From contig OZ234495.1 of the NCBI GenBank assembly GCA_965153455.1, forward strand, positions 19,340,875 through 19,404,874: 64,000 nucleotides of DNA. Direction: 5' to 3'. Position 1 is the first letter of the stretch, and each line of letters begins with the position of its first letter. The notes under the pieces are model-generated. The model did no database searches and was not told where the DNA came from. It worked only from the letters and a program-made list of their open reading frames with translations. Positions 46,722 through 58,548 of the stretch are shown piece after piece. A program made the translations under genes and the position numbers. The stretch comes from Sphagnum compactum (Eukaryota; Bryophyta; Sphagnopsida; Sphagnales).

Positions 46722-49700
46722 TTATAGAAATAGAGACATTTCCTCTGTGGGTATGAAGGGAAGCATGCTGTCCCCAAACAAATCAACCAGTGACAATAAC
46801 AATGACCCAAAATCTATGTCCTCCTTCCATGCTTCTGCCAACGAAAATGATTTTCTTTCATTTGACCTGTTGGCCTCAACACCCAACCTTCTGCCACCAT
46901 CATCCATTGATCCTGACTCTACACCCCTTGATTTACCTCCATCAACATCTTCTGCTTGACTGCTACCCTCCCCACCATCAAAATTTCTTCCCTCTGTCAC
47001 TGACCCTGTTGCATCACTGGCAAGCAGGCCACTCTCCACATGTGACTTCTTTTGGGAGGGTTGCCCCAAGTCTGTACCTGCTGATCTCTTTCTTGATGGT
47101 GAGATCTGCATTGGTGATTCAAGCTGTTTTGATGGTAGGCCTACATGAAAAAATAGCTGATATTAGTTCATTTTTTGCAATGTGGCAGGAGTTTGGGAAA
47201 GAGTTCTTTAAGGCTCTTGCAAGCTTCCTGTGGGTAGCAGAATGCAAGCTGTGGCTACAGGAATTTTTTTTTGTGAGAAGCATAGAACATCAAGGATCAT
47301 TACACAAATGCCTTATATCCAGGAACGACACAGTACTCCAGTTTGACATGAACGCATTACATGATGAAGAGAAGTTCAAATATTGGGCTCAGAGAACTCT
47401 GCACAGATATGTATATCAGTGCAACACTCACCAGTGTCTGCCACAATCTTTGGAAGTGTTGAGGTTGACACCGTTGGCAAAGAATAAGGATGGGCCTTCA
47501 CCTTCTCATACACACAAGCTCCTGAAGCACTCTGTAATAGGCAGACTATGCAATGAATTAGAAACAATGTAGAGATTTTGGGTGCTAAACAGATGAAGTT
47601 CCAGAAATTCAATCCTGAAACCCATGGAGATGAATCTCTGCAGGCCTCATAACTCAGGGATGTACTCTGCTTTCCAATGCTTAACCCTCCTGTATCAAAG
47701 ACTGCCTCTTTTTGTATCTTCTTTTCAGTTGAACAAAATGCTAATCATGAAAGGTCTGAATAACTGTAGCATGGAAACTAGCAACCTACTTCAAAACACC
47801 ATAATAATTCAATCTACATCACAGTATTCTGTTGCACTGACAACAACACTTTCTCTTGGCAAATGGGAGGGAGTGCAAATAAGGGGCCAACCAGTAGGGC
47901 ACCATACACTCGCCAGGCCTCATATCGCTTCATCTCATTCTGTTGAGTCTCAGGGCTAAGCTCAGGGGCTAAAAGATGGAGGTACAACTCAAGATTTGGC
48001 AGCACTAACAAGCGCACCTGCAATCCATGCATTCTTCTTCATGTCAGAGAGTACCCAGCCCATTGCAGCTAGACCCAAAGCCAACAACACCAGACCTGCT
48101 TCAAGGATCATGCCACTGATGCCCATGGGCACTTATTGCATACTTACATGGAAGCTTTGAGATATCATTGTCACCATTCTTGGCATAACATAATGACAGC
48201 AGTTTCATATATATTATGCTGTGCAAGGGAGTGGCTACATACCACACGGGAGCCAAGAGCAGACAGGCCACGAATTGCACCATAATGCTGAGTCAAAGCT
48301 CGCTTTGGGTCTAAAAATGCATGCAAAAGTGTGCGAGTAACCCGTGGTTGTAGGTTCTGATATGTATGACCAAACCTGTGATTGATTCAACCACATTACT
48401 AAACTTATGGCTTTTCAGTAGATCAAGTAGAAACCTGAGTAGATTTGGCACTCAGTGTCAATAAATTCACAACCTACAGAAAGGAAGCAAGAAAAACAAA
48501 CATAGCTATGAAGTTGCAGATGAAACTTCACAACACCACTGTAAAGGTAACCATCTTGTCAGTTCCAACAAAACAAAAAATAACACAACAAGAGTGAATC
48601 CTGTCATACCCTTATGAGGGTCAGTCACAAAGTATCAAACCATCACCTTTATAATGAATAGCAGTGAGTAGCTGCCATGACTCCCCACTGACTACATCAG
48701 CTCTTGACATTAGGTGTAAATATTATATAATAATCCACCCAAAACTTCAGGCAAACCACTATACAAACATCTGCAATCCAGAGTTTCTGTTGCATTTCCA
48801 GAAGCAATGGAAAGACTCAGTCATGCTGTTGCCAGCATGCAAGAGGGAAACAATAGCCAATCAATGGTAGACTAAGAGAGCAGCACACAGGACTCACATA
48901 TATTGTGAAACCTATTGGATTTCAGCAGATTGGACAAGGAGTGAAGAGACAGACCGTTTGCAAATAAAAGCAACAAGGCTTGCTGTGAAATCACGAAGCT
49001 CCCAATGATTCTCCACAGCTCTACCACCCAAGCGCTTGGCCACCAGGCAAGTTATTACTGATGGCATCAGCTGGTGCAACTACAACACAGGCACAGGAAA
49101 TCAAAACCATGACCTTCTAAGGTTCTCCACATGAATGCCAGCAGTCAATAGAGAAGTATACATTTCAGAAAACTATCGTATCAATTCTAGAAGTGAAACA
49201 CCAGGGGCACAACATGCAACACCAGAAATGCCCTCCAAAACATATAAATGTCTGCAAAAAAGAGCAACTCCAGAAGGCTTACATAAGGCTCAATATGAAT
49301 ATGAGGATTTAGCAAAAGGCTTTGCACAAGTCGCATCAAAGAAAAGAGTAGCGGGAAGTCCTCAAGCCCACGAGTGACCTGCCAAACTGACACTTTCAGT
49401 CCCAGGACACCTCATCACACTGAACCACTAGCTATATGGTTGTTCTTTCATACAGAAAAGAGGCACCTGCCATCCAAAATGCTACTAGCTACTCAAGCAA
49501 CCTCTGCACAAAGAAGGCTATAGAAGAGGCAGATACATACCTCATCAGCTACAAATTGAGTGAAATAGGGTACAAGGGGGTGCAGGCCTGAGTCAGTGGC
49601 CACACTTAGGAATGCATCACGCAACAGCAAGGTGTCACTCCCTGCTACGATGAGTTCTGTTATCTTTTCAAAGTAGAGCTGCAACCCAAACTATCAATGA

Positions 49701-51464
49701 ATGCACATTCTGTAGAAAGGTGAATATTTGTAACTGCACTTGCCCCCACATACCTGAAGCTCTCCTAAAAGAAGAAATATTCAACATATGACTACGTCTC
49801 AAGTCTGACTTCATCAATACTAAAAACAATTCTGCATGTATGTCACCAGTATGCACCTGTAGTTCTCTTGAGAGAACATGTTTGACTGGTATTTTGACCT
49901 CAATGGCCCCATCATCCTCTTTCCGAGCACCACCCCCATGAGCATCCCCCCTCTTTGTCTCTGGTGGCACTGCCAAATCTGGCACACCACACCACAGAAG
50001 AGATGAACACCAGTAAGCAAACAGAAGAATAAGCATCCACCTCTTAAAAAACAACACATAGCAGAGGACATATGATCTTGCTACAATCAGAGTCAATAAA
50101 TAGAAATCGAATAGAAATCGTAGACTTACTTTCAATAGGAGCATTCTCAGGAATAGCAGGCTGCACACCCTCTACTGCCAGCCAGTGTGCCACAACGGAT
50201 GTGTCCAGTGGAGCCCTTGGCAATGGTGCATCAATTATCTGCAGTAAAGGAAAACATCAAGGTCAAGTTAGTGAATCAAAAAGGGTGAAATATCTTCACA
50301 CTAATACTGACACAGATTGAGTGTAGTTCCTTGCCTGTCCTCATGCCAGGGGGACTGGGCACATTACATAGTAAAAAGAAGCCTTAAAATCAAAGGGAGA
50401 GAGAGAGAGAGAGAGGCCTAAGTATGTAAAAACGAAAATTGTATTGAAAAAGGGCATCTAGAGGCATAAGGAAGATCATCTCCCTTTTCAATTACCTCTT
50501 TGAACTCAAGATCACGGTCCTCAACATAGAACAAGTCTGAATGGCCCAATGCCCTCCGAAACCGCAAGGGGTCTCCAGAAGCAAATCCATAAAGTGGCTG
50601 CACCATCACAGAACACAAAAGAAAACTGAATCCAATTTCCAAAGCAAACTGTCAAGCCCATTTTTAACATGGCTCAGAAGGGATGATCTCCTTCTACTGA
50701 AATTCATGACTAAGTCTAAAAAGGGAAAGTACTTGACTACCTCCACATTGCGAAGTCGCAGGGCAGAATCAACATCATCAGTAGTTAGTATGGACCTCTT
50801 TGAATGTCGCATGCATTTAATTGCCTCCTGTACCACCATACCCCAAAACATGAAGAATTTTTGCAACCATACAGTCATTTGCAAATTGCATTATCTGATC
50901 TGAACTTGTTCTCAGGCCCTCCCATTTGCTAGTTTCCAGAGAAAATTTGCATCATCTGATATGAGCTGATTGTCAGGGCTCCCCTAATCACTCTTCACAT
51001 AACAAGTTATCATTGGCAGATTTAGTGCAGAAGGTTAGAGAAACCTCCATATGATGACCAAAAAGATATGGCATCGCCCATTATTTTTCCTCCGAGTTAA
51101 GGTTAGGGTTTCAAGTACACAGTCTTAATATGTCGATTTAGTGCTTCAAATACACAGTCTTGATCCGAGTATAAACGAAGCCTTTTGAAGCAGAAATTGT
51201 AGGGGCGTTCAACAGGAGGAACAAATCTAAGTCACAATTTTTTTCAGCCTGTACCAAATTTGGAAGAGTTGGACATTGGCTGCATACTTGGCATAGGGGA
51301 GTAGAAAATTGTGAGAAAACATGAAACGCACACTCTACCTGCATGATTTCACGCATACGGTACTCCACATCTGGTGCGAGCGCCGCCGCCACATCGTCCT
51401 GCAAATTGGAGATGCCGATGCTCTGAGCGATGACATGGATCGTATCCTTCGGCACAATACTCAT
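46722..51464 (-). CDS. TAF6: Transcription initiation factor TFIID subunit 6 (TAF6)
   Basis: Twelve exons on the minus strand: 51464-51339, 50827-50741, 50597-50496, 50238-50130, 49978-49857, 49678-49541, 49378-49283, 49079-48955, 48375-48243, 48017-47892, 47531-47432, 47140-46722. All junctions are GT/AG and in phase, giving 560 residues, close to plant TAF6 length. The start [17 protein letters not shown] and '[20 protein letters not shown]' form the histone fold that pairs with TAF9 (residues about 1-70). '[15 protein letters not shown]' follows. The TAF6C HEAT-like domain spans about 175-390, with '[19 protein letters not shown]', 'NPHIHIEPY', '[11 protein letters not shown]' and '[16 protein letters not shown]'. 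A Ser/Gly-rich linker leads to the conserved tail '[13 protein letters not shown]'. It acts in TFIID/SAGA at promoters. A dispersed repeat copy (48600-48708) lies in intron 8. Confidence 0.96.
48600..48708 (-). repeat. Genic dispersed repeat, copy 4 (inside a TAF6 intron)
   Basis: Located between exons 8 and 9 of TAF6. Read on the minus strand it matches copy 3 over 'CAGTGGGGAGTCATGGCAGC', CACTG, 'ATTCATTATAAAGGTGATGG' and the CTCATAAGGGTATGACAG end. Confidence 0.75.
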
Positions 51465-51763
51465 CTCCTCTTCCCTCTTGCGTACTCACCTGCTCTCTCT
51501 CCCCTCTGTTTCCCTTCACTTACACGAAAAGATATTACCACACCTGCTCATCCTCTCCGCATCCATACACGACAAGAAAGAACACAGCAACAAAAATTGC
51601 GCATGTGCAAAACCATTGAAAAACCCTGCTGCAACAAAACCTCTTCTCAACAGAAGCTTAACAAGTTGGAAGATGACGACCTCATCAAACCCTAATTTCC
51701 CATACACCTGAATGCAGGGATTGAAAAACCCGGAGGTTATAGGGGGTTTCATAACCGTGTTAA

Positions 51764-52143
51764 GAACATCTCCATCGGTGCTCAGTATGTGATCCTGCAC
51801 AGTACAATTGGATGAAAACAAAGTCAACATATGCCCGTTTGGCTCGGGAAAATCGTTTTGGCTCACTACAATTGCACAGTTTTCGGTGGCTGGTAAAAGG
51901 CGCAGCAACGTTGTGCACCTGCAAAAAAGAGTGTAATAAATACGATCTGAGTGCGGCTCAGTGTCTCTGATTGGCCCATCATAATGATTGGTCCAAGTGG
52001 TTTGCTATTACTGTAGTAGTCCCCCACCTATTTGCTCTCCCAGTTTCAGTTTTATGAGTGGGGTTGCCAAAAAGTAAACAACTAAACTCGGATGTGAAAA
52101 ATATTATGCAGGGTCTCACACCGAGCACCACCGGAGATACTCT
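51764..52143. mobile_element. MITE-like element with inverted ends, copy 2
   Basis: Ends 'GAACATCTCCATCGGTGCTC' and (right, reversed) 'GAGTATCTCCGGTGGTGCTC' are inverted repeats. Both sides are flanked by TTAA (TTAA|GAACATC...GATACTC|TTAA). Internal blocks such as 'GCACAGTACAATTGGATGA' and 'GTGGTTTGCTATTA' are shared with copy 1. About 150 bp not found in copy 1 lie in the middle (about 51835-51985). Confidence 0.85.
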
Positions 52144-52429
52144 TAAGCAGGTCTCCCCTAATTTATTCATCTATTTCCCTGAAAATATGTTAGTAATATA
52201 GTATGTACGTTCAAGAAGTATAAGGGGTGTATATTCAACTACCTACTGTTTGGATGGTAATAAGTATGATAAGGGCCACTTTAGATGAGGGTCTAAGGTC
52301 TAGAGTTCGATGAAATAGAGCAAGCATATTGGTGGAGAGCCATAAAATTGGACCCCTGGCCTTTAGACAAGGGTCGAAGACCAAAATGTGGCAAATTGAG
52401 GCTAAACCTACATGGCACCATTTTCAATT

Positions 52430-54176
52430 GGTTCAAACCAATGTTGGACGGATATTCAAAATATTTGCATATCCACCTCCGATATCAGCTTTGATGTCAC
52501 TCATAATATTTATTTGAGTTGGATATCATTTTGAGTAAAATATTTGAGCTGATATTCGACTTGCTAAATATTGCTTATTTGATATTCTGTTTTTTGATAT
52601 TGGAAGATTATGTTAAATATAAGGATTTTGATATCTGAATTGAATATCAAATTCAAGCTTAGATTAGCATATCAAGTTAGTAACTAAGTTAACTTGGTAA
52701 TTAGATTAAATTGTTAGGTTAGTAAATGATTAAGTTAAGGAAAAAAAAAAGGTTGTAGTTTGTAGTCGTCACAATCTAATATTTTTGTTGGGAGAAGATA
52801 AAAAGTCACAATTGACCATTCTAATCCTTTTTCACTCTTTTTCCTTTTTCTTTTTTTTGGCCTTTTTTCTATTTTTCTCTTTTTTTTTCTCCTTTTTTTC
52901 TCTTTTTCTTGCTTTACTTTGACACTCTACTTACCTCTTCCATGCCCTCCTGCAAGTTGTTACAGCATTTGAAATAAGTTTTTTTTTTTCTTTTTATGTT
53001 TTTAAAATAAAATGTTTATTTTGTTTATTTTTGTTTGTTTGGATGTAAGTTTAAAGTTTGAAAAATGAAAACAAACCACATTCTTTTTCAGATATGTTTT
53101 TTTATTAATGTAATTTTTTTCTATTTTATTTGTTCTCTATTTTGTTTGTTCTTTTTTAAATCTGTTTTTTAAAATAAAGTGTTTTACTGTATTTTTCTTT
53201 CTTTGTTTCATTTGTTTTCATTCCTTTTTTGTAATTTTTTTGTTTTTACTTTTTAAAAATGTTTGTTTCATGTTTTAGTTTTTTTATTTTCATTTTCTTT
53301 AATTCTGTTTTTTTACTCTTCACATTATAAAGGATCATTTATATTTTATATTTTTGGTTTATCATATTCATTTTTTGATATGAAAAGAGTGAAAAGTGAG
53401 TGCTCATGTTTTGTAAATGTTTGCTTGCACACATTTTAAATTTTAAAATTTTCTTTTCAAACCTTTTGTAACTTTATTTTTGCTTAGGTTTTTTTCATTA
53501 TCTTTGTAGAACATTGTTAAAAAAAAAAAGTGGAATGGAAAATGTACCATGTGAAATAGTCATGAATGAAACATAAATTGAAACAAACTTGATAAGAAAA
53601 AAAATATCTTGGGCATAGTTCAATGTCAAATAAAAATAGAAAGGATATTTTCTTTGGTTGGTATGCTTACAAACTTTTGGAAATGTCGTTTGCATATAGA
53701 TAACTAAGAAAGATTCATCTTTGTGAGCAAAAATTGGCAAAACAACTTTAGGATAAATTCCTTTCCCACCAATTTGGTCAAGTTTGTGAAGGCTAATGTA
53801 AAGTTAAAGGAGGAATTGGAAAAGTTTAAAAGATCTTTTGATAGAGATGAAATTGTGAACATGTAAACAATTTTTTGAAGTTATTTTATTTTTATTTTTT
53901 TTCACTTTGATATTTACTTTTATTTTATTTTTAGTCTTAATAATATTTTTCTTACAAAATATGTGAAAATTCAAATTGTTGATATTCAGAACAATATCCA
54001 ACTGATAAATAACAACAGATATCCAATAAATCGATATCCTAATCGAATAAATGATATTCGACCCAATTATTAAATTTTTCTTTTGTAATATATGGTTTGG
54101 ATAAATAATTTTGACCAGATATCCTTATTTAACAAATATTTTTTAAAATGATATCCCCCCAACACTGGTTCAAACC
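52430..54176. mobile_element. TIR element with identical direct flanks, copy 2 (about 1.75 kb)
   Basis: The left end reads GGTTCAAACC then 'AATGTTGGACGGATATTC'. The right end reads 'GATATCCCCCCAACACT' then GGTTCAAACC. The inner parts are inverted repeats; the 10-bp outer word is a direct repeat, the same word that flanks copy 1. GATATYC words cluster within about 250 bp of each end. The interior is poly(T)/pyrimidine-rich (about 52830-53320) with no recognised coding region. Confidence 0.8.
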
Positions 54177-54830
54177 CAAGACAAAAGACCTCAAAGGAGA
54201 GCTCATGATTTGGAGAATCAAGATGCAAGCTAAGGTAAGGTTCAACTCAAGGATTCAATTTGCTTCAAATAAGTCCAAATTGGCTCTTACAAATTTGGAC
54301 GCTCGACCCCTCTAAATTGGGCCTTAGTATGACATACAAATTGCAAGCAACTTCTAACAAGAAGTTGGAGTTTTAACACATCATTCTTTGCTTTGCTTTT
54401 ACTTGGAGATTCTACTTAGGGTTTTCATGATACTAAGAGATAAGGTTCTTACTTGTGCCCCTCGTTTCTTTAGTGTTTGAGGATGGCATCTTATAATGCC
54501 TTTGCATCTAGAGGAATGGTTGCCTCTTATGCATCCATCTATGCATCCATCATCACCACTTAATGGTTTACAAATGTTTGATTCATGATTCACATCGAGT
54601 TAACAGCCATGAGTGAGGGAATTTATAAAAAATGGGGCAATCTACAAATGAAATTCATGATATGCCTGCTTCTTTGTGCCAAGGGAGCACCCATGGTCGA
54701 GAGCATTCCTAAAACTTGGAGCTTGGTTTGAACACACCTCTCTTACTCCCCTTTTGTTTCAGGGATGCTGCAACCCTGGGGTGTTGCCTTACAAGCAAAC
54801 AACTCCCTTTTGATTTCTATGTGTATTTTG

Positions 54831-55085
54831 AAGGATCTCCCCCAGCAGAAGAACCCTAGGGTGTTATGCTGGGCCATCGCCCCCAATTTTATATGTTCCC
54901 ACATTCCCATGGAAATATTTCTTTTTTATGAAACAGGAAAAAAGCTAGGAAATAAAAAGAGAGTTGTTTATGAAGGGGAGAGGTTCCAGTACTAGTGCAT
55001 TCTCCTCAGGTTTGGGAACACTCTTGGGCTCACGACCTTGGGTGCCCCTTCCTCAGGAGAACACACTCGGAAGGAACGTCCTCTA
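54831..55085 (-). repeat. Dispersed repeat with hairpin-forming ends, copy 2 (inverted)
   Basis: Reverse complement of the 7181-7414 segment, with both hairpin ends kept: the CCCCCAGC/ACCCTAGGGT palindrome at the low-coordinate end, and the TTCTCCTCAGG pair near 55003-55063. A 10-bp insertion relative to copy 1 lies near 55030. Confidence 0.75.
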
Positions 55086-58000
55086 CAACATAAAAGACTT
55101 GATAAAATATCTGAAACAAAAGAAGATGAGAAATAAGTTGATACACATTAGAAACTGTGAGGTCCCCACTGACGTGAAACAGATGGCAAAAGGTGTCATG
55201 CTTGCCGGACCTACTTTTGCCGCTTAAGCTGCCATCTTAATTAAGAAATTTTACCCATGTGTTGATTGATATACCCAGTTCAAGATCCTATTGATCATCA
55301 ATTCGTATCATTGAATTGATATTTTAGGTGTTGAAAACCACTGGAATTCAAGGTCTGAAAAACATCTTTTAACCAACAGATGGCAGCTGACAAGGAATTA
55401 GTATCTTCTTTAGATACACAAAAACTAATAAACACCTATGAACATTTGTTCAAATTATTCTTGGCTCACTACCTTACTTGCCAAATAGTGGGAGAGTGTT
55501 TCCATGTATGTGTTTCCAACTTTTTTCCAAAAATCTATTGAAACATTAACACTTTATGTGCTAAGGAATGAGCCTGGTAGGGCCTCTTCCACGCAATAAT
55601 GCATTGAACCTGGCAAACAAAGCCGAACCATCATTCTGTTAGGTAATAACAAGCCCTTCCAAGTACTATTCTAGAGTGTATTCGGCTTTCAATTGTGTTC
55701 TCCATTGTCAACTCATGATCAATTGAAATGGAAACACTCCTCTCCCACCATGTTATTTGTCTGATCCAATTGTGATAAGCATGATTAGGAGACTAGATTG
55801 AGGCATGACATTATATTCTCCCCCCCTGCCCCTTCAAACTTCACAAGTGTCGATGCAACATTGTGCACGGTTCTACACAATTGCACAATTGTGCTGCAAA
55901 GAGGAACACCTGTTCATGTTCTGCTGCAAAGAGCAGAATTCCTGCAATAATGACTATTTACCAATAGCCTACTTTCAAGCACCATACTGTACCAGCTTCT
56001 TTTTCTTTCTTTAGCAAAAAGCTCCACTGACATTTGGCCATGTGCGCAGGGACCTGCTTTGACCCCTGTGAAATTCAACGAGGGTGTTCAGTGTCTTGCT
56101 AGATTGGGTTTTCATTATCCATCATTGAGTTTCAGCACACAAGGTTGGTGGAGAAATAGCCACCATTGCAAACTTACACACCCATCAACTGAACCAGACA
56201 ATATGGCCACCGAGACTGCACCTAGATAAAAGAAAGTGATCCAGAAGTGAGAATACCAAAAATTCCAGTCTCACAATCCTTGCAAATGAATGCCAAAACA
56301 CACCATCAAATTCAAAGCTACCTCTTTTTCTTGATTCAAGAACTTAAGGATTTCAGGGTCATGGTTACAACGTGCTGGATGAAAGCAACAAATAGGGCAT
56401 ACCTGGCATTTCAATGTGCCATCCTTAAGTTTAACAATGAGCTGAGCTAACTCCAAGCTTCACATGTGCTTTCATGACAAATAGTTGGAAAAAAAATTTC
56501 AGCAAGAAGATTTGGAGAGTGCACCAAAACAAAAATCAAGAGAAGAGAAAAAGGCAACTGATAGGCTGGGTCATGATTCCTGGCACTTTAGTGGTTGCCG
56601 TGGTTGTTGCGGCACTTCACTACACACCTTTGTGCAGCAAGCAGTTTGACCGACAATGTTGTGGATTATGTGACCCAGCACCACCAGTGCACCATCCATT
56701 GGAAACCCATTGGTTCCTAAGATTTGTTCCATTTCAATGCTACCCCTGTTCTTTTGGGAATTCCTGCCAGTTTCTATAAACAACAATCACAACACTCAAG
56801 AGTTTCTGGTAAGGTCTAAAAGAACAAAGAACTTGTACAAAAAACCTGTGACAAGGAGGAGCATGGACTCCCAAATCAAAACACAGTAACAGAACCATCA
56901 AACAAGAATAAGTTCAAGCCACCGAGCAAAAACGCTGCAAAAAGGGTAAAGAGTTGAAGAGGAGTGAACAAAGAGAATGAAGGAGAAGGCCAAGCATCAT
57001 GGATCTCCATCACCAAACACATTACACCTGTGTGCATAGGATGATAGTACTAGAGGCAGGTTTCAGCCAGAGACATCTTTGTGCACCCACTTCTTTTTCA
57101 AGTGCAGAAGTCACCTCCTGCCTACTTTCTTATGTGCTGCTACTAGAACAATCATTTGGCAAGAGAAAGAGTGACTGCTTTGCTTATATGAACTCCTTTG
57201 GCAAGCAGCATGACACAAAATGCCTCTCTTATGTTTCTGTTTACTGAGGAAGTCATTAGCGAAAGGGGAAGGCAGACTTACTTTTTAAAACTCTTCGTCT
57301 CTCTCATCACACTTCTCTATCAAAAGGAGTCCCGAACACAGCACACACAACATAATTAGTAAGCTTCAAGAGGTCAATGAAGTTTTTGCCCTTGAAATGA
57401 TTACATGACAAGCAATATCTAGTCCAGCCAGACACGCTGCACCCATGGTACCCATGACAAACAAAAACTAATCCTGGACTCTCCTGCATCCACACTCCAC
57501 ACCCAATCTTTCTTGTAATACCATAAGCTCCATTGGACAAAATGAGCAGACTAGTAGAGACAACAAACAAACAAGCAGAACCCGCAGTAAAGAGTTGAGA
57601 GTCCGTGCACTTACAAAGTGAAATTAAGATCTGCAGTCCCTGCTCAGAACATGCAGGTAACTAATGATTTCCAAGTGCAGCAGTGGGGTTCCAGCAAAGA
57701 AAACTCAGTTCAGCACATCAAGTGCAAAGAGCTGCAAAAAACAGTTGATCATTTTTCAGGAGTAAAAGTAGTCCTGCACAATCAGCAGTCACACTAGGTT
57801 GCAACCCCACCCACCCACTCTCTCTCTCTCTAAGCTTCATACAACTTACTGCTAGGGCCATCAAGATATCCTGACAAAGTGCAGTTGCAAACAAATCCTC
57901 TGCATCTCCAAAGAAAGAAAAAAACCGTTTTGACTCCAGAAAAAAATAATTGTAACCTGAAGCATGTCAGAGATCTTATTGCTTCCTCATAGAAGAAGGT

Positions 58001-58548
58001 CACTGACAGAAAAAAAGGGAAGTCTCTCTGCTACAAGAAGCCAGCCGTACTCTCTGCGTTGTGCAGCTGCTGCACCCATATTCTCTATCCTCACTATTAC
58101 TCTTTGAATCCACAGATTTTGTGGTGATCGCTTTGCTTAAGATACGATCTAATGCTAGACAGTTATCTAAATCTTATCACTATACAAACAGGTACTTCTT
58201 CAGCTATAAGACCCTCGTGATACTGCTGAGGAGAGAACCGCTAGGAGAATCCTCCTACAGTGCCTTGCATGCCGTTCTAGAACGCTTTCTTTGTCTCTCT
58301 CACAAACTCTCTACAAGCTTTTAGTCTAGTGGCCGCCTTCGTTCTTCGTCTCAATGTGTGCGACTATGCCGCGACTATGCCCTCCAGAATCGATGCCACT
58401 GGTGAGGATGGCGGTTGTTGTCTTCTTTGTACATACTCGCAATAGAATATTTGATTTCCGTGATCTGCAAAACAGTAGTCGCTGCTCCTTCCTTGTTATG
58501 GCAGCTTCCTTAGGCTGATACCACTCCTGCTGCTGCTGCTGCTGAACC
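55086..58548. other. Intergenic stretch between TAF6-side repeats and FLZ gene
   Basis: Mixed base composition, less AT-rich than the transposon spacers. Parts may be the 3' UTR or downstream flank of the minus-strand FLZ gene. Several Cys-rich frames on the minus strand (for example 56456-56271 and 57570-57307) caught my eye but lack a recognisable domain. No gene is called. Confidence 0.4.

Noticed and set aside
46790-47572. 260-codon plus-strand frame opposite the TAF6 3' exons
   Set aside because: It is antisense to the verified last exons of TAF6 and crosses their introns, with no domain of its own.
56271-57570. Cys-rich minus-strand frames suggestive of zinc fingers
   Set aside because: The cysteine spacing fits no known finger, and the frames are short and lack convincing splice partners.
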